Assembly: GCA_017431825.1 (NCBI GenBank)
Contig: JAFRKI010000002.1
Coordinates: forward strand, 219,863-283,862
DNA: 64,000 nt
Direction of reading: 5' to 3'
Origin: Erysipelotrichaceae bacterium
GTDB taxonomy: Bacteria; Bacillota_I; Bacilli_A; Erysipelotrichales; Erysipelotrichaceae
Part shown: positions 44,167 through 53,242 of the stretch, piece by piece
Layout of the letters: every line of letters begins with the position of its first letter
Position numbering within the stretch: the first letter of the stretch is position 1
The notes under the pieces: model-generated
The model's input: the letters and a program-made list of their open reading frames with translations, nothing else
Told to the model about the DNA's origin: nothing
Database searches by the model: none
Made by a program: the position numbers and the translations under genes

Positions 44167-44709
44167 CTAAAACAGTTTCATTTCGTATTCTTCTTTTCTG
44201 ATGACCAGTTCCTTTTCCTTCACAACGAAGTCTTCGTGATGGATGTATTTCTTCATCTCTTCCTCATCGAGGATCATAGGCTGACGGTCATGGATGCCTT
44301 CGAATTCCTTACCGGCTTCCCTGGTGATGATCAGCAGTTCGTCTTCATCGTTGAAGATGCAGGCCAGATACATGTATTCTTCCCTGAAGGATATGAAGTA
44401 TTTATTCTTATCCCTGTCCCATTCATAGAAGCCGTCGCAGAGCACCGCACAGTGCCTGTTTCTCATGTCCTTGTAGGTATATTTCTCATCGATGCTTTCG
44501 ATGCGGGCGTTGATCTGCAGGGACTTTCTCTGTATGCCCCATTTCTTAACCGCCAGATCGAGGTCGGAGCCCACTGGTATCACGCAAAGGACCCTGTCGC
44601 TCGGGAAGATCTCGCCGGTCTTATAAACGAGCTTTATCTTCCGGGCTCTTTCCTTTATCTTCTGTCCCTTCTTTGAATCGGAGATGCCGAAATGATATCT
44701 TCCGCACAT
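44167..44709 (-). CDS. SRAP (HMCES/YedK-type) abasic-site protein
   Basis: The 180-residue protein begins MCGRYHF, whose Cys2 becomes the nucleophile that crosslinks to abasic sites in single-stranded DNA. Other conserved parts are INARIESI (asparagine and arginine), CDGFYEWDR (glutamate) and IHDRQPMIL (histidine). It is shorter than the 220-residue norm because of trimmed loops. It protects abasic single-stranded DNA. Its start overlaps the ffh stop by one base, an unusual partner for a signal recognition particle gene. Confidence 0.92.
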   Translation of the reverse strand: MCGRYHFGISDSKKGQKIKERARKIKLVYKTGEIFPSDRVLCVIPVGSDLDLAVKKWGIQRKSLQINARIESIDEKYTYKDMRNRHCAVLCDGFYEWDRDKNKYFISFREEYMYLACIFNDEDELLIITREAGKEFEGIHDRQPMILDEEEMKKYIHHEDFVVKEKELVIRKEEYEMKLF

Positions 44710-46022
44710 CAGAAGAGTCCTTTGGTCATAGAAGACAGCGATTTTATCATCTTCTTGGACTTCTCGTACTGGCTGATGACGCGGTTGACGTCATCGACGG
44801 TAGTTCCGCTGCCTTTGGCGACCCTTCTTTTACGGGAATTCATCATGATGGACGGATCCTTTCTTTCTTCCGGCGTCATCGACTGGATGACGGCCTTGGT
44901 CACTTTGGAAGCCCTCTCGGCCACTTCATCGTTTATCTGTCCCTTAAAATCGCTCATTCCCGGCAGCATGCCCATGATGGAGGACAGCGGTCCCAGCTTT
45001 CTTGACTGTTCAAGGGAGAAAAGCATGTCATCCAGGGTGAACTTGCCCTGGAGCAGTCTCATCGTCATCTCTTCGGCCTTTTTCTGGTCGAATTCTTCCT
45101 GAGCCTTTTCGACTAAGGATACGACGTCACCCATGCCCAGGATCCTGTCGGCCAGCCTTTCCGGATAGAAGACGTCGATGTCGTTAATCTTTTCACCGAC
45201 ACCGGTATACTTGATCGGAACACCGGTCACCGACTTGACGGAGAGTACGGAACCGCCCTTGGCGTCGCCGTCGAACTTGGTGACGATAAGTCCCGTTACG
45301 TTGAGTCTTTCATGGAAGGTGCCGGCGACACTGACGATATCCTGACCGGTCAGAGCATCGACGGTCAGCAGTATCTCATCCGGTCTTACCGCTTCCTTTA
45401 TGTCCTCAAGTTCCTTCATCAGCTCGTCGTCGATCTGCAGACGTCCGGCCGTATCGATGAGAGCCACGTCAAAACCGTTGTCCCTGGCGTACTTAACGCC
45501 TTCAATTGAGGTATTGAGCGCATTGACGAAAATGCCCTTGGAGAAGACCTCGGTGCCCGTCTGTTCGCCCAGGGTCCTGAGCTGTTCGATGGCCGCCGGC
45601 CTTACGACGTCGGCAGCTATCATCAGGACCTTCTTTCCTTCCTTTTTCATCAGGTTGGCGATCTTGGCGACCTGGGTCGTCTTACCGGTACCCTGCAGAC
45701 CCACGACCATGATGACCGTAAGTCCGTGAGGATTGTAGTTTATGGAATTGTCATCGTCGCCCAGCAGTCTGATGATCTCGTCATGGACGATCTTGACCAG
45801 CAGCTGTCCCGGGTCTATCGCATTCAGGACGTCCTGTCCTTCCGCTTCCTTTCTGACGGAATTAAGGAAGTTCTGGACGACCGTATAATTGACGTCGGAT
45901 TCCAAAAGCGCCACTCTTATTTCCTTGAGAGTGTCTTCCATATTGCGTTCGGAGAGGTTTCCCTTGCCCGCAATGTTACGTAATGATTTAGTTAAACGTT
46001 CCTGTAATGAATCAAAAGCCAT
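44709..46022 (-). CDS. ffh: Signal recognition particle protein Ffh
   Basis: The 437-residue SRP54 GTPase has an N domain, a G domain (GLQGTGKTTQ, DTAGRLQ, TKFDGDAKGG) and a methionine-rich M domain (MTMRLLQGKFTLDDM, MMNSRKRRVAKGSG). It targets nascent membrane proteins. TATAAT ends 6 bases before the ATG with no Shine-Dalgarno sequence. The usual upstream ylxM is absent. Confidence 0.97.
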   Translation of the reverse strand: MAFDSLQERLTKSLRNIAGKGNLSERNMEDTLKEIRVALLESDVNYTVVQNFLNSVRKEAEGQDVLNAIDPGQLLVKIVHDEIIRLLGDDDNSINYNPHGLTVIMVVGLQGTGKTTQVAKIANLMKKEGKKVLMIAADVVRPAAIEQLRTLGEQTGTEVFSKGIFVNALNTSIEGVKYARDNGFDVALIDTAGRLQIDDELMKELEDIKEAVRPDEILLTVDALTGQDIVSVAGTFHERLNVTGLIVTKFDGDAKGGSVLSVKSVTGVPIKYTGVGEKINDIDVFYPERLADRILGMGDVVSLVEKAQEEFDQKKAEEMTMRLLQGKFTLDDMLFSLEQSRKLGPLSSIMGMLPGMSDFKGQINDEVAERASKVTKAVIQSMTPEERKDPSIMMNSRKRRVAKGSGTTVDDVNRVISQYEKSKKMIKSLSSMTKGLF

Positions 46023-46028
46023 ACATAA

Positions 46029-46057
46029 ATTATAGAAAAATCCCTGTCCGTAGACAA
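46029..46057 (-). promoter_or_regulatory. Promoter of ffh-SRAP, leaderless layout
   Basis: TTGTCT at 46057-46052, 17-base spacer, TATAAT at 46034-46029, then six bases and the ATG at 46022. The -35 forms part of the terminator stem of ssb. Confidence 0.8.
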
Positions 46058-46059
46058 GG
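46036..46059 (-). terminator. Terminator of ssb
   Basis: On the minus strand CCTTGTC pairs with GACAGGG (one G-U, loop TACG), followed by ATTTTT. It overlaps the ffh promoter spacer and -35. Confidence 0.75.
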
Positions 46060-46102
46060 ATTAGGGAATCGGTCTGCTGCCGGTCAGAGACCTATGATGG
46101 TT

Positions 46103-46408
46103 TTAAATGTACTCGATCCTCTCGCCCACAAGTTCCGGACGGTAGCTCGGTTCGCCGCTGTCCTTATTGAACCTGTTTTCCTGAATGCGTCCCTTAATGA
46201 TGACTTTCCCGCCCTTCGTGAGTTTCTCACAGACATCTTCGGCCGTAGATCTGAAGCAGGTTATCTTGAAATTGTCATTGCTGTCGCCTTCAGGGGTCTT
46301 GTAGTTTTTTTCGACTGACAGGAAGACGTTGCAGTACTTGTTGCCGTTCTCCGACTCCATCAGTACCGGCGTTTCCAGTGCCGTTCCGAAAAACTTAAAT
46401 TCGTTCAT
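46103..46408 (-). CDS. ssb: Short single-stranded-DNA-binding protein
   Basis: The 101-residue OB-fold protein has SSB-like strands: FKFFGTALETPVLMES at the start, FKITCFRSTAEDVCEKLTKGGKVIIKGRIQ in the middle. It lacks the long flexible tail and acidic DxDxxF tip that recruit partners in typical SSB, so it may be a secondary or PriB-like SSB. GGAGG precedes the ATG. It is a single-gene unit with a palindrome in its leader. Confidence 0.82.
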   Translation of the reverse strand: MNEFKFFGTALETPVLMESENGNKYCNVFLSVEKNYKTPEGDSNDNFKITCFRSTAEDVCEKLTKGGKVIIKGRIQENRFNKDSGEPSYRPELVGERIEYI

Positions 46409-46420
46409 GTTCCTCCTTTC

Positions 46421-46436
46421 TAGTTACCTGTAACTA
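46421..46436. other. Perfect palindrome in the ssb leader
   Basis: TAGTTAC-CT-GTAACTA lies 13-28 bases before the ssb ATG, next to the Shine-Dalgarno. It could be an operator or an RNA hairpin. No regulator is identified. Confidence 0.6.
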
Positions 46437-46458
46437 AAAAGTAGCACCTTAAAGGTGC
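46436..46458 (-). terminator. Terminator of the M16 peptidase operon
   Basis: On the minus strand GCACC pairs with GGTGC (extendable to seven pairs) and is followed by TACTTTTTAG, about 30 bases after the stop of the M16 gene. Confidence 0.75.
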
Positions 46459-46486
46459 CCTCTTTTCTCATTTTTCTATCATATTC

Positions 46487-47761
46487 CTATCGTTTTCCAC
46501 CGGGGATTATGTGGATAAGTGCCTGATTCGACCAGTCGAGACTCTTATGGACTTTTTTCAGATCATCGAGCGTGATCTCTGAAAGGATGCTGATGTTGTC
46601 GAAGAAGTCGTAGCCGTTGAGATAGTCACGGATGTAGCCGATGCCGAAGCTGCTGATGTCATTGAAGGTCCTGAAGGATCCCCCGATGTATCTTCTTTTG
46701 ATCTGTCTGAGGATATCTTCGCTGATAAGGTCCTTCTTCAGTTCCTCATCTATCAGTTTCTTAAGGTCGTCCTTGTTAGACTCGCTGTAGAAAAGGATGT
46801 TCGCATATTCCATGTCGAAATCCACTTCATAGCCGAAATAATCGTTGATGATTCCCTCATCCAGCCATTTCTGATAGGAAGGATTGAGAGGAGAGAAATA
46901 AGCCTTAAGATAGATGTTCTCGCACCATTCCTGATAGGAACAGTCCCGGTGATCCCTGAAGTCCGGTTTCAGCTTTATCGCATAGACGTGCTTGGCCTTT
47001 CTGATATCCATATTAAAGGAGTATTCTTTTCTTCTGACTTCCGTTTTCGTCTCCCGGCAGTTCCTGAGCGGTCTTTCTTCTTCTTCGAAATCCTTTTTTG
47101 CCTGGTTCTCCCTGACGATGGCGATCAGGTATTCCGGATCGAGCGGTCCGATGATGACCAGTGCCATATTGGCAGGATGATAATTGAGCTTATAGCACAG
47201 CTCCAGTTCCTCTTTCGTTATGTTCCTGACGCTCTTTTCATCACCGCCGATGTCATGGATCAAAGGAAGATCGTAATACAGGGACTTGTAGGTCTCATCG
47301 AGAAGACGGCTGTCCGCTTCCTCATGATACATGGCCAGTTCCTGGATGATGATGCCCTTTTCCCTTTCCACCGATTCTTCGGTGATGCTCAGATCCTGGA
47401 CGAAGTCCAGCAGCAGTTCCAGAGGTTCTCTGATATCCTTCGAAGTAGTGGAAAAATGATAGACGGTCTCGTTGTAGCTGGTAAAGGCGTTGACGTTGCA
47501 GCTCATGGCCGAAAAACGGGAAAAGATGTCCTTGTCTTCGGTCTCGAAGAGCTTGTGTTCCAGGAAGTGGGCAACGCCCGGATCGAAAACGTAGTCCTTG
47601 CCTTTGAACTTCTCTGCAATGTCCAGGGCACCGTAGGAAGTGCCGAAAGCCGCCATCGTCGAGACGTATTCGGGCTTATGAAAAATGATGACCCTCAGAC
47701 CGTTGACCAGTGTTTCCGTATAGTATGTCTCATCATAATAAGGGTTACAGACCTTCTTCAT
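46487..47761 (-). CDS. M16 zinc peptidase, catalytic-type subunit (YmfH-like)
   Basis: The 424-residue pitrilysin-type protein keeps the inverted zinc motif HFLEH (65-69) and a distal glutamate in GIIIQELAMYHEE, so it should be active. Its upstream neighbour is an M16 protein without the zinc motif; together they match the YmfF/YmfH pair of Bacillota, thought to form a heterodimer that degrades peptides. The two genes overlap by 17 bases. The substrate is unknown. Confidence 0.9.
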   Translation of the reverse strand: MKKVCNPYYDETYYTETLVNGLRVIIFHKPEYVSTMAAFGTSYGALDIAEKFKGKDYVFDPGVAHFLEHKLFETEDKDIFSRFSAMSCNVNAFTSYNETVYHFSTTSKDIREPLELLLDFVQDLSITEESVEREKGIIIQELAMYHEEADSRLLDETYKSLYYDLPLIHDIGGDEKSVRNITKEELELCYKLNYHPANMALVIIGPLDPEYLIAIVRENQAKKDFEEEERPLRNCRETKTEVRRKEYSFNMDIRKAKHVYAIKLKPDFRDHRDCSYQEWCENIYLKAYFSPLNPSYQKWLDEGIINDYFGYEVDFDMEYANILFYSESNKDDLKKLIDEELKKDLISEDILRQIKRRYIGGSFRTFNDISSFGIGYIRDYLNGYDFFDNISILSEITLDDLKKVHKSLDWSNQALIHIIPGGKR

Positions 47762-48983
47762 TCTTTGTCCCTTTCAGAAAATACGTCAGTACGTGCTTAT
47801 AGTTTCCAAAGACCCTGCTGATATCATCTACCGTGACCTTCATAAGGCCTTCCTCATACTCCTTGAACGGAACGTCAAGGCCGTTAAGGACGTTATGATA
47901 AAGGTATTCTTCATAGTCAGCCGGATCATCGGCTGCCGCTCTAAGGGAATCGGTAAAGAGCTTTCTTGCGAGCTCAAGTTTCCCGTGATCATAGTCCTTA
48001 TCGACTAAGCGCTTTATCTGTCTGTTGATCTCTTCGATGACTTTATCTCTGTCCTTTGCGTCGATGGCCGTACTGATCCTGACCAGTCCTTCGTTCTTAT
48101 AGTCATGAGCGCTGATGTAGTAGCACAGGGAAAACTTTTCTCTGACCTCTTCAAAAAGAAGCGAAGTAGGCGCCACACCTAAAAGCACCACTCCCAGCAC
48201 GTAGGCGTAGAAATCCTCATTGTATCTGTTGTTCGGAGTGGTATAGACCACATTGAGAACGGACTGGGAAATGTCCTTCTCTTCAGTGATGTCGCCGATG
48301 TCATCCATGGCCACAGGATCGTTTATAAAGTAATAGCGGCGGCCTGTTTCGAGCGTTTTGAAGTAATCAAGGAGAATATCGTCATAGTCTCCTATCAGCG
48401 TAATATCCAGGGCAAAATCCCTTAAGAGACGGTCATAGACATCCCTGACATCATCTATGCCGATTTCATCGAGCTTATCGGTCCTCAAGACGTCATAGTT
48501 CTTAAGTCTTTCTTCCTTTTCACCCAGGATCTCCATGACCCGGTTATGAGCCAGATTGGCCGGTTTATCGAGATACCTGCCGATCCTGTCCTTATAATTA
48601 CGTTTGAATTCCGGTAACAGCCTTTCATCCAGGCTGACGTTGAAGAAACACTCCCTGAAGAAATCAAGGAAGTCTTCGCTGTTCAGGTCCTTAAGAAATG
48701 CCGGATTGATGAAGGAATATTTGATGAATACTTCGATAAGGTTAGTCCTGACCTTGCTGGAACAGGAAAGAGAAGCACCGTAGTGTTCGTCCCTGGCCCT
48801 GTACATGGCTTCCTTGGTGGGATACTTAGAGGAGTAATCGCCCATGTAGTAATCAAGAAGGCGCAGGCAGAGATACGTCTTCCGGTCATACGGAAGAGAG
48901 AAGTTCAGAAAGACTTCAACGGTCTTGAACTTTCCGGTCTTTACCAGACACAGATCGCCGATGTATTCATAATCCATAGCCAT
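47745..48983 (-). CDS. M16 peptidase-like protein, non-catalytic partner (YmfF-like)
   Basis: The 412-residue protein has the M16 two-domain fold, with the substrate-side block SLLFEEVREKFSLCYY near 280-295, but lacks HxxEH and is therefore likely structural. It is the first gene of the pair. The ATG is preceded by TATAAT at a 6-base distance with no Shine-Dalgarno sequence. A second ATG two codons later is possible. Confidence 0.88.
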   Translation of the reverse strand: MAMDYEYIGDLCLVKTGKFKTVEVFLNFSLPYDRKTYLCLRLLDYYMGDYSSKYPTKEAMYRARDEHYGASLSCSSKVRTNLIEVFIKYSFINPAFLKDLNSEDFLDFFRECFFNVSLDERLLPEFKRNYKDRIGRYLDKPANLAHNRVMEILGEKEERLKNYDVLRTDKLDEIGIDDVRDVYDRLLRDFALDITLIGDYDDILLDYFKTLETGRRYYFINDPVAMDDIGDITEEKDISQSVLNVVYTTPNNRYNEDFYAYVLGVVLLGVAPTSLLFEEVREKFSLCYYISAHDYKNEGLVRISTAIDAKDRDKVIEEINRQIKRLVDKDYDHGKLELARKLFTDSLRAAADDPADYEEYLYHNVLNGLDVPFKEYEEGLMKVTVDDISRVFGNYKHVLTYFLKGTKNEEGL

Positions 48984-48989
48984 GCGCTA

Positions 48990-48995
48990 ATTATA
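48990..48995 (-). promoter_or_regulatory. -10 box of the M16 operon, leaderless layout
   Basis: TATAAT ends 6 bases before the ATG at 48983 and follows the T-run of the preceding terminator. No strong -35 is seen. Confidence 0.65.
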
Positions 48996-48998
48996 CCT

Positions 48999-49025
48999 TA
49001 AAAACAGCAGGACAAATGTCCTACT
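48999..49025 (-). terminator. Terminator of the CorC/CNNM gene
   Basis: On the minus strand AGTAGGACA pairs with TGTCCTGCT (one G-U) and is followed by GTTTTT. The stop codon of the upstream gene lies within the stem. Confidence 0.8.
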
Positions 49026-50280
49026 GTTCATCCTTTTCTTCTTCGTCGACTCTTTCGATCCTGATCTCGTTGACCGTCTTTTCATCCGCATCGCTGACTT
49101 CGACCTGCAGATTCTTGTATCTGAAAGATTCGCCCTTTTCCGGTATCTTGTCCATCATGTGGATGACCCAGCCCGATACCGTATTGAAGTCATATTCATC
49201 GTCCATCGTGATGTCGAAGTATTCGAACATGTCTTCGATATCCGCATCGCAGTTTACGATATAGTGCGTATCGTCGAGCTTGGTGAAATATTCGACGACC
49301 TCATCGTGTTCGTCATAGATCTCACCGACTATCTCTTCCAGGACGTCTTCCATGGTGATGATGCCGGCGGTACCGCCGTATTCGTCAAGGACCACGGCCA
49401 TGTGGGATTTGGTCTGCTGCAGCTGCTTCAGCAAAGCGGAGATCTTGACGTGTTCCGACGTATAGACCGGTTTCTGCAGGACCTGACGGATGTCCGTCTT
49501 GCCTTCCTTATAGTAGAGATAATAGAAATCCTTTTCATGGAGGACACCGAGGATATTATCGAGGGAGTCTTCATAGATCGGCAGCCGTGAATAGCCCGAT
49601 TCCCTGAAGATCCTGTCTATCTCATCCAGCGGATCGATGATCTCGGCCGCTATGACGTCGACTCTCGGGGTAAAGACCTTACCGACGTCCTGGTCATTGA
49701 ATTCGATGGCATTGGTGATGAGATCGGCCTCATCCTCGTCCATGTCTCCTTCTTCCTGGGCTTCTTCGACCATGGTGATGAACTCTTCGCTTCTGAATTC
49801 ATCGGAATCTTCGGCCTTGAAGATCTTCGATACGAAGGAGCCGATGCCGTTGAAGATGAAGGCCAGCGGCTTTAGAATGAAGCTCAGTACCGACAGGATG
49901 CCGGTGACTGCGATGGCATATTTTTCCGGCTGAGCCTTGGCCAGCGTCTTAGGCGTTATCTCACCGAAGATCAGCACCACGATGGTCATGACCAGCGTCG
50001 ATATCGCCACGCCGTTTTCCTGGAACAGGGAAACGAAAAGGATGGTCGCCAAAGAGGCGCTCAGGATATTGACGATATTGTTTCCGATCAGGATGGTGCT
50101 GAGCACCGAGCTGAAGTCTTCGGCCATGTCCAGCGTCTTCTGGGCCTTGGCGTTTCCGTTATTCGCAAGGTACTTGAGCCTGATCCGGTTCAGCGATGAA
50201 AAGGCCGTCTCGGAAGCCGAGAAAAAAGCGCTCAGAAAAACAAGAACTATTAGTATTACGATGATTGTACTGCTATTCAT
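49021..50280 (-). CDS. CNNM/CorC-type membrane protein with CBS pair (hemolysin-like)
   Basis: The start at 50280 (MNSSTIIVILIVLVFL) is chosen because GGGAG lies just upstream; the longer frame begins with TTG and has no site. The 419-residue product has a DUF21 membrane domain (about 1-175, with SASETAFSSLNRIRL and FGEITPKTLAKA), two CBS domains (about 200-330; YSRLPIYEDS and MAVVLDEYGGTAGIITMEDVLEEIVGEI) and a CorC/HlyC C-terminal domain. Family members export Mg2+ or other cations. It is a single-gene unit. Confidence 0.92.
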   Translation of the reverse strand: MNSSTIIVILIVLVFLSAFFSASETAFSSLNRIRLKYLANNGNAKAQKTLDMAEDFSSVLSTILIGNNIVNILSASLATILFVSLFQENGVAISTLVMTIVVLIFGEITPKTLAKAQPEKYAIAVTGILSVLSFILKPLAFIFNGIGSFVSKIFKAEDSDEFRSEEFITMVEEAQEEGDMDEDEADLITNAIEFNDQDVGKVFTPRVDVIAAEIIDPLDEIDRIFRESGYSRLPIYEDSLDNILGVLHEKDFYYLYYKEGKTDIRQVLQKPVYTSEHVKISALLKQLQQTKSHMAVVLDEYGGTAGIITMEDVLEEIVGEIYDEHDEVVEYFTKLDDTHYIVNCDADIEDMFEYFDITMDDEYDFNTVSGWVIHMMDKIPEKGESFRYKNLQVEVSDADEKTVNEIRIERVDEEEKDEQ

Positions 50281-50282
50281 AA

Positions 50283-50300
50283 ACACACTCCCGAAGAGTG
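50283..50300 (-). other. Hairpin covering the ribosome-binding site of the CorC/CNNM gene
   Basis: CACTC-TTCGG-GAGTG on the minus strand places the GGGAG Shine-Dalgarno in the 3' arm of a small stem, directly before the ATG at 50280. It could reduce translation; no ligand-binding domain is recognised. Confidence 0.45.
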
Positions 50301-50367
50301 AAACGGTCAATATAGGATATGCACGATAAAGGAACTTCCAATTTAACTACTCTCTTTCAATACAATA

Positions 50368-50395
50368 ATCATAACAGATTCTAAATCAATATCAA
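50368..50395 (-). promoter_or_regulatory. Promoter of the CorC/CNNM gene
   Basis: TTGATA at 50395-50390, 16-base spacer, TATGAT at 50373-50368 on the minus strand. It gives a leader of about 80 bases. Confidence 0.65.
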
Positions 50396-50404
50396 AATAT
50401 CGCA

Positions 50405-50429
50405 ACAGAAAAGCTGCATGTGCAGCTTT
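50405..50429 (-). terminator. Terminator of ftsA-ftsZ
   Basis: AAGCTGCA pairs perfectly with TGCAGCTT around a 2-base loop, starting at the ftsZ stop. The T-tract is short (TTCTG), so strength is uncertain. Confidence 0.65.
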
Positions 50430-50430
50430 A

Positions 50431-51564
50431 TCAGACTCTGTTCTTGAAGAAGGACGGAACGTCCTCGCCGTCTTCGACGACGCTTACTTCCTCTGTCCTC
50501 GTTTCCTTCCTTCCTTCATTTAACTGGCTCCTGATCTCTTCTTCGGTATTCAGCACCGGACGCTTGTCGGCAGAAGGCACGAAGAAGGTCGTAGCCGCCT
50601 TGGTGGTCTTGGTGTTAGGAAGCTCGAAACCGGTGGCGATGACGGTAACGATGATGTTTTCACCGAGCTGGTTATTGATGGCGACACCGTAGATGATGTC
50701 GATGTCGTTGCCGGCAGCTTCCTTGACGAATTCGACGGCAATGCTGGAATCGTAGATGGAGATGCCCGGACCGCCGGTAACATTGATAATGGCAGCCTTG
50801 GCACCCTTGATCTGGGCATCCAGCAATGGCGACTTGATGGCTTTGGCCGCAGCTTCCTTGGCCTTGTTGTCACCGTTGGCCATGCCGATACCGATAAGAG
50901 CGGTGCCCTTGTTGGCCATTACCGTACGGACGTCGGCGAAGTCCAGGTTGATGAAAGCCGGAACGGCGATCAGATCGGTGATGGTCTGGACGCCCTGCCT
51001 CAATACATTATCGGCTTCCTTGAAAGCTTCCTCCATCGGTATCTTACCGATGACGGATAACAGTTTATTGTTGGAGACGATGATCAGGGAATCGATGTAT
51101 TCCTTGAGCTGTTCGATGCCGACAGCTGCCTGATCGGTCCTTTTTCTTCCTTCAAAATCAAACGGCGTGGTAACGACGCCTACCGTCAGTGCTCCGGCTT
51201 CCTTGGCCAGTCTGGCGAATATCGGTGCGGCACCGGTTCCGGTTCCCCCGCCCATGCCGGCCGTTATGAAAGCCATATCGGCGCCGTTCATGGCTTTACG
51301 GATGTCTTCTTCCGATTCCAGAGCGGCTTTCTGTCCGATCTCCGGATTTCCTCCGGATCCCAGACCCTTGGTAGTATTTTTTCCTAAGATCAGCTTGTTG
51401 CGGCATTTGGACATGTTGAGGCTTTGCAGATCGGTGTTGCATACGAAAAACTCAACGCCTTTAACGCCGTCATTGACCATTCTGTTCACAGCGTTGCATC
51501 CGGCTCCGCCGATACCGAATACCTTTATCCTGGCTACCTGGTTATATTCGGGTTTTACTGTCAT
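50431..51564 (-). CDS. ftsZ: Cell division GTPase FtsZ
   Basis: The 377-residue tubulin homologue has [13 protein letters not shown] (17-29), the tubulin signature GGGTGTG (105-111) and the T7 loop NLDFADVR. A disordered linker ends in the conserved partner-binding tail [10 protein letters not shown]. It builds the division ring. Its ATG overlaps the ftsA stop by one base. Confidence 0.98.
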   Translation of the reverse strand: MTVKPEYNQVARIKVFGIGGAGCNAVNRMVNDGVKGVEFFVCNTDLQSLNMSKCRNKLILGKNTTKGLGSGGNPEIGQKAALESEEDIRKAMNGADMAFITAGMGGGTGTGAAPIFARLAKEAGALTVGVVTTPFDFEGRKRTDQAAVGIEQLKEYIDSLIIVSNNKLLSVIGKIPMEEAFKEADNVLRQGVQTITDLIAVPAFINLDFADVRTVMANKGTALIGIGMANGDNKAKEAAAKAIKSPLLDAQIKGAKAAIINVTGGPGISIYDSSIAVEFVKEAAGNDIDIIYGVAINNQLGENIIVTVIATGFELPNTKTTKAATTFFVPSADKRPVLNTEEEIRSQLNEGRKETRTEEVSVVEDGEDVPSFFKNRV

Positions 51565-52829
51565 CAGATGTCCTCCTTATCTCTGTCTCTGTATATTTCA
51601 AACAGACTCTTTATCTTGGAAGTTATCGATTCTCCTTCGACATCTTCCTCTATCTGATCAACGATCTTTTCGTATCTTATCATATCCACACAGTTCACGT
51701 TAAGACTGTTCATATTGGCTTTTTCCTTATAAACGTATAAAGCGCCGTATACGGCACACAGTTCCGTATCCCTTGCGCCTATCGTATCCGGATAGTAGGC
51801 TTTGACTTCGCAGCCGGAGGCTTCCCGCAGGCGTTTTACCAGAGCCTCCATGGAAGAGCCTTCACCGCAGATCCACAGGTCGGCACCCTCTTCGATTATC
51901 GGTTTGCACATGACCATGATCTTGTCCAGGAAATCGTTGAGCGGCTTTTCGATTAAATCCGAAAGCTCCTTTACCGTGATGCTTTCCGGCTTGTCTTCAC
52001 TGTTCCACGCAAAGACGGCATCGCCCGGATGCGGGGAGTCGAAGTCCACGCTGTATTTCACCAGCCGCGGGATTATGCCCCTTGGCAGATGATAGGCGTT
52101 GTATACCTCGTTGCACAGGTTACCGAGACCGTCATAGATGATCTCCGAGCTTATGAGCCTGCCCTTGGACAGCAGGGTCAGATAGGTGATGTTTCTGCCG
52201 ATGTCCAGCAGAATGATGTTGCGGTTGATGGAGTTGTCCAGCAGTACGCTTTCCTTGCAGATGGCGTAGTTGTTGAGGGTAAGATCAAGCACTTCCAGTC
52301 CGGCTTCGGAAACGGCCCTTACATAGGAATAGGTCATCTCCTTGTCGGCACAGAGCAGATCGATATCGATGAGCGCATCGTCACAGACTTCGAATTCGTT
52401 GAATCTTCTGGAAGATATGCCGTTGATCGTATATTTCGATATGAGCGTATTGATGACCACCAGATCATTGCCGACGTTGGTCTTAAGGGAATTGGTTATG
52501 GCCCTGGCCACATCGGACTTCCTGATCCGGCCGTCTTCCGTGACCACCGATACCTTGAGGGATATCCTCTTGAAATTGAACGGCGGAATGATCACGACGG
52601 CCTTTTCGAGCCTGGCTCCGATCTTTACGGATACGGCATCGATGCCGGTCCTTATCTCTTCGATGAGCTTTGCTTCGTCGATGATCTTATAGTCGGCGAT
52701 GCCTTCGATATCGGCACTGTAGGTACCGATAATATTAAAACGAGTATTGAAATACTCGGCGACTAAAATCTGCAGTTTATCATCATCGAACTTTAAAGTG
52801 GCATATACCTGTTTGGCTTTATTGCTCAT
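51564..52829 (-). CDS. ftsA: Cell division protein FtsA
   Basis: The 421-residue actin-like protein has the SHS2/1C domain region (about 85-165), phosphate loops [17 protein letters not shown] (about 205-221) and [13 protein letters not shown], and a C-terminal segment [11 protein letters not shown] that may be the membrane-binding helix. Sequence conservation is modest; the ftsZ overlap confirms identity. TATAAT ends 7 bases before the ATG and there is no Shine-Dalgarno sequence. Confidence 0.9.
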   Translation of the reverse strand: MSNKAKQVYATLKFDDDKLQILVAEYFNTRFNIIGTYSADIEGIADYKIIDEAKLIEEIRTGIDAVSVKIGARLEKAVVIIPPFNFKRISLKVSVVTEDGRIRKSDVARAITNSLKTNVGNDLVVINTLISKYTINGISSRRFNEFEVCDDALIDIDLLCADKEMTYSYVRAVSEAGLEVLDLTLNNYAICKESVLLDNSINRNIILLDIGRNITYLTLLSKGRLISSEIIYDGLGNLCNEVYNAYHLPRGIIPRLVKYSVDFDSPHPGDAVFAWNSEDKPESITVKELSDLIEKPLNDFLDKIMVMCKPIIEEGADLWICGEGSSMEALVKRLREASGCEVKAYYPDTIGARDTELCAVYGALYVYKEKANMNSLNVNCVDMIRYEKIVDQIEEDVEGESITSKIKSLFEIYRDRDKEDI

Positions 52830-52836
52830 ACATGTA

Positions 52837-52842
52837 ATTATA
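52837..52842 (-). promoter_or_regulatory. -10 box of ftsA-ftsZ, leaderless layout
   Basis: TATAAT ends 7 bases before the ATG at 52829 on the minus strand. No Shine-Dalgarno sequence and no strong -35 are present. It is divergent from the rpmB promoter. Confidence 0.65.
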
Positions 52843-52917
52843 CAATAGTTTGATAAATAGAGTTAAATTTATCTGAAGCGATAAGGACTGAAAAACGCAA
52901 CAATTAAGGATATTTTG

Positions 52918-52946
52918 TTGATTTTTGATAAAGAGTATGGTAAATT
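52918..52946 (+). promoter_or_regulatory. Promoter of rpmB
   Basis: TTGATT at 52918-52923, 17-base spacer, TAAATT at 52941-52946 on the plus strand. The leader is about 30 bases with Shine-Dalgarno GGGAGG. Confidence 0.65.
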
Positions 52947-52982
52947 TATAAAGCGTAGTTTAAAGAAGGGAGGCTAGTATCC

Positions 52983-53177
52983 ATGTCCAGAGTATGCGAA
53001 CTTTCCGGTAAAAGACCTTTATCCGGTAACAACCGTTCCCATTCATTACGTGCTACCCGCCGTAAATGGAACGTTAATCTTCAAACTGCTACTATCATGG
53101 TAGATGGCAAACCTAAAAAGGTAAAAGCCTCTGCACGTGCCTTAAGAAGTTTGAAAGCACAGGCTAGTAAAGCTTAA
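52983..53177 (+). CDS. rpmB: Ribosomal protein L28
   Basis: The 64-residue protein starts [21 protein letters not shown], the bL28 pattern, and continues [11 protein letters not shown]. It is the only plus-strand gene of the window. In Bacillus rpmB is likewise opposite to its neighbours near rpe. AAGGGAGG lies 9 bases before the ATG. Confidence 0.97.
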   Translation: MSRVCELSGKRPLSGNNRSHSLRATRRKWNVNLQTATIMVDGKPKKVKASARALRSLKAQASKA

Positions 53178-53179
53178 TT

Positions 53180-53201
53180 AAGATTCGCAAGAATCTTTTT
53201 T
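53180..53201 (+). terminator. Terminator of rpmB
   Basis: AAGATTC pairs with GAATCTT around GCAA and leads into TTTTT on the plus strand, 3 bases after the rpmB stop. Confidence 0.9.
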
Positions 53202-53202
53202 A

Positions 53203-53242
53203 ATCCATAAAAAGAATATGCCTTGAGCATATTCTTTTTATT
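53203..53242. terminator. Terminator of the flavodoxin gene, also facing rpmB
   Basis: A 13-bp perfect stem (AAAAAGAATATGC with GCATATTCTTTTT) has T-runs in both directions. The minus-strand gene's stop codon lies in the stem, so it ends that gene and backs up rpmB termination. Confidence 0.85.

Noticed and set aside
46949..47821. A 290-codon open frame on the plus strand
   Set aside because: It is fully antisense to the M16 peptidase genes with intact motifs, and no promoter or start signal is present.
50281..50310. TTG start of the CorC/CNNM gene
   Set aside because: The ATG at 50280 has GGGAG at a proper distance; the TTG has no site.
52029..52766. A 245-codon open frame on the plus strand
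   Set aside because: It mirrors ftsA; the leaderless ftsA start and the ftsZ overlap support the minus strand.
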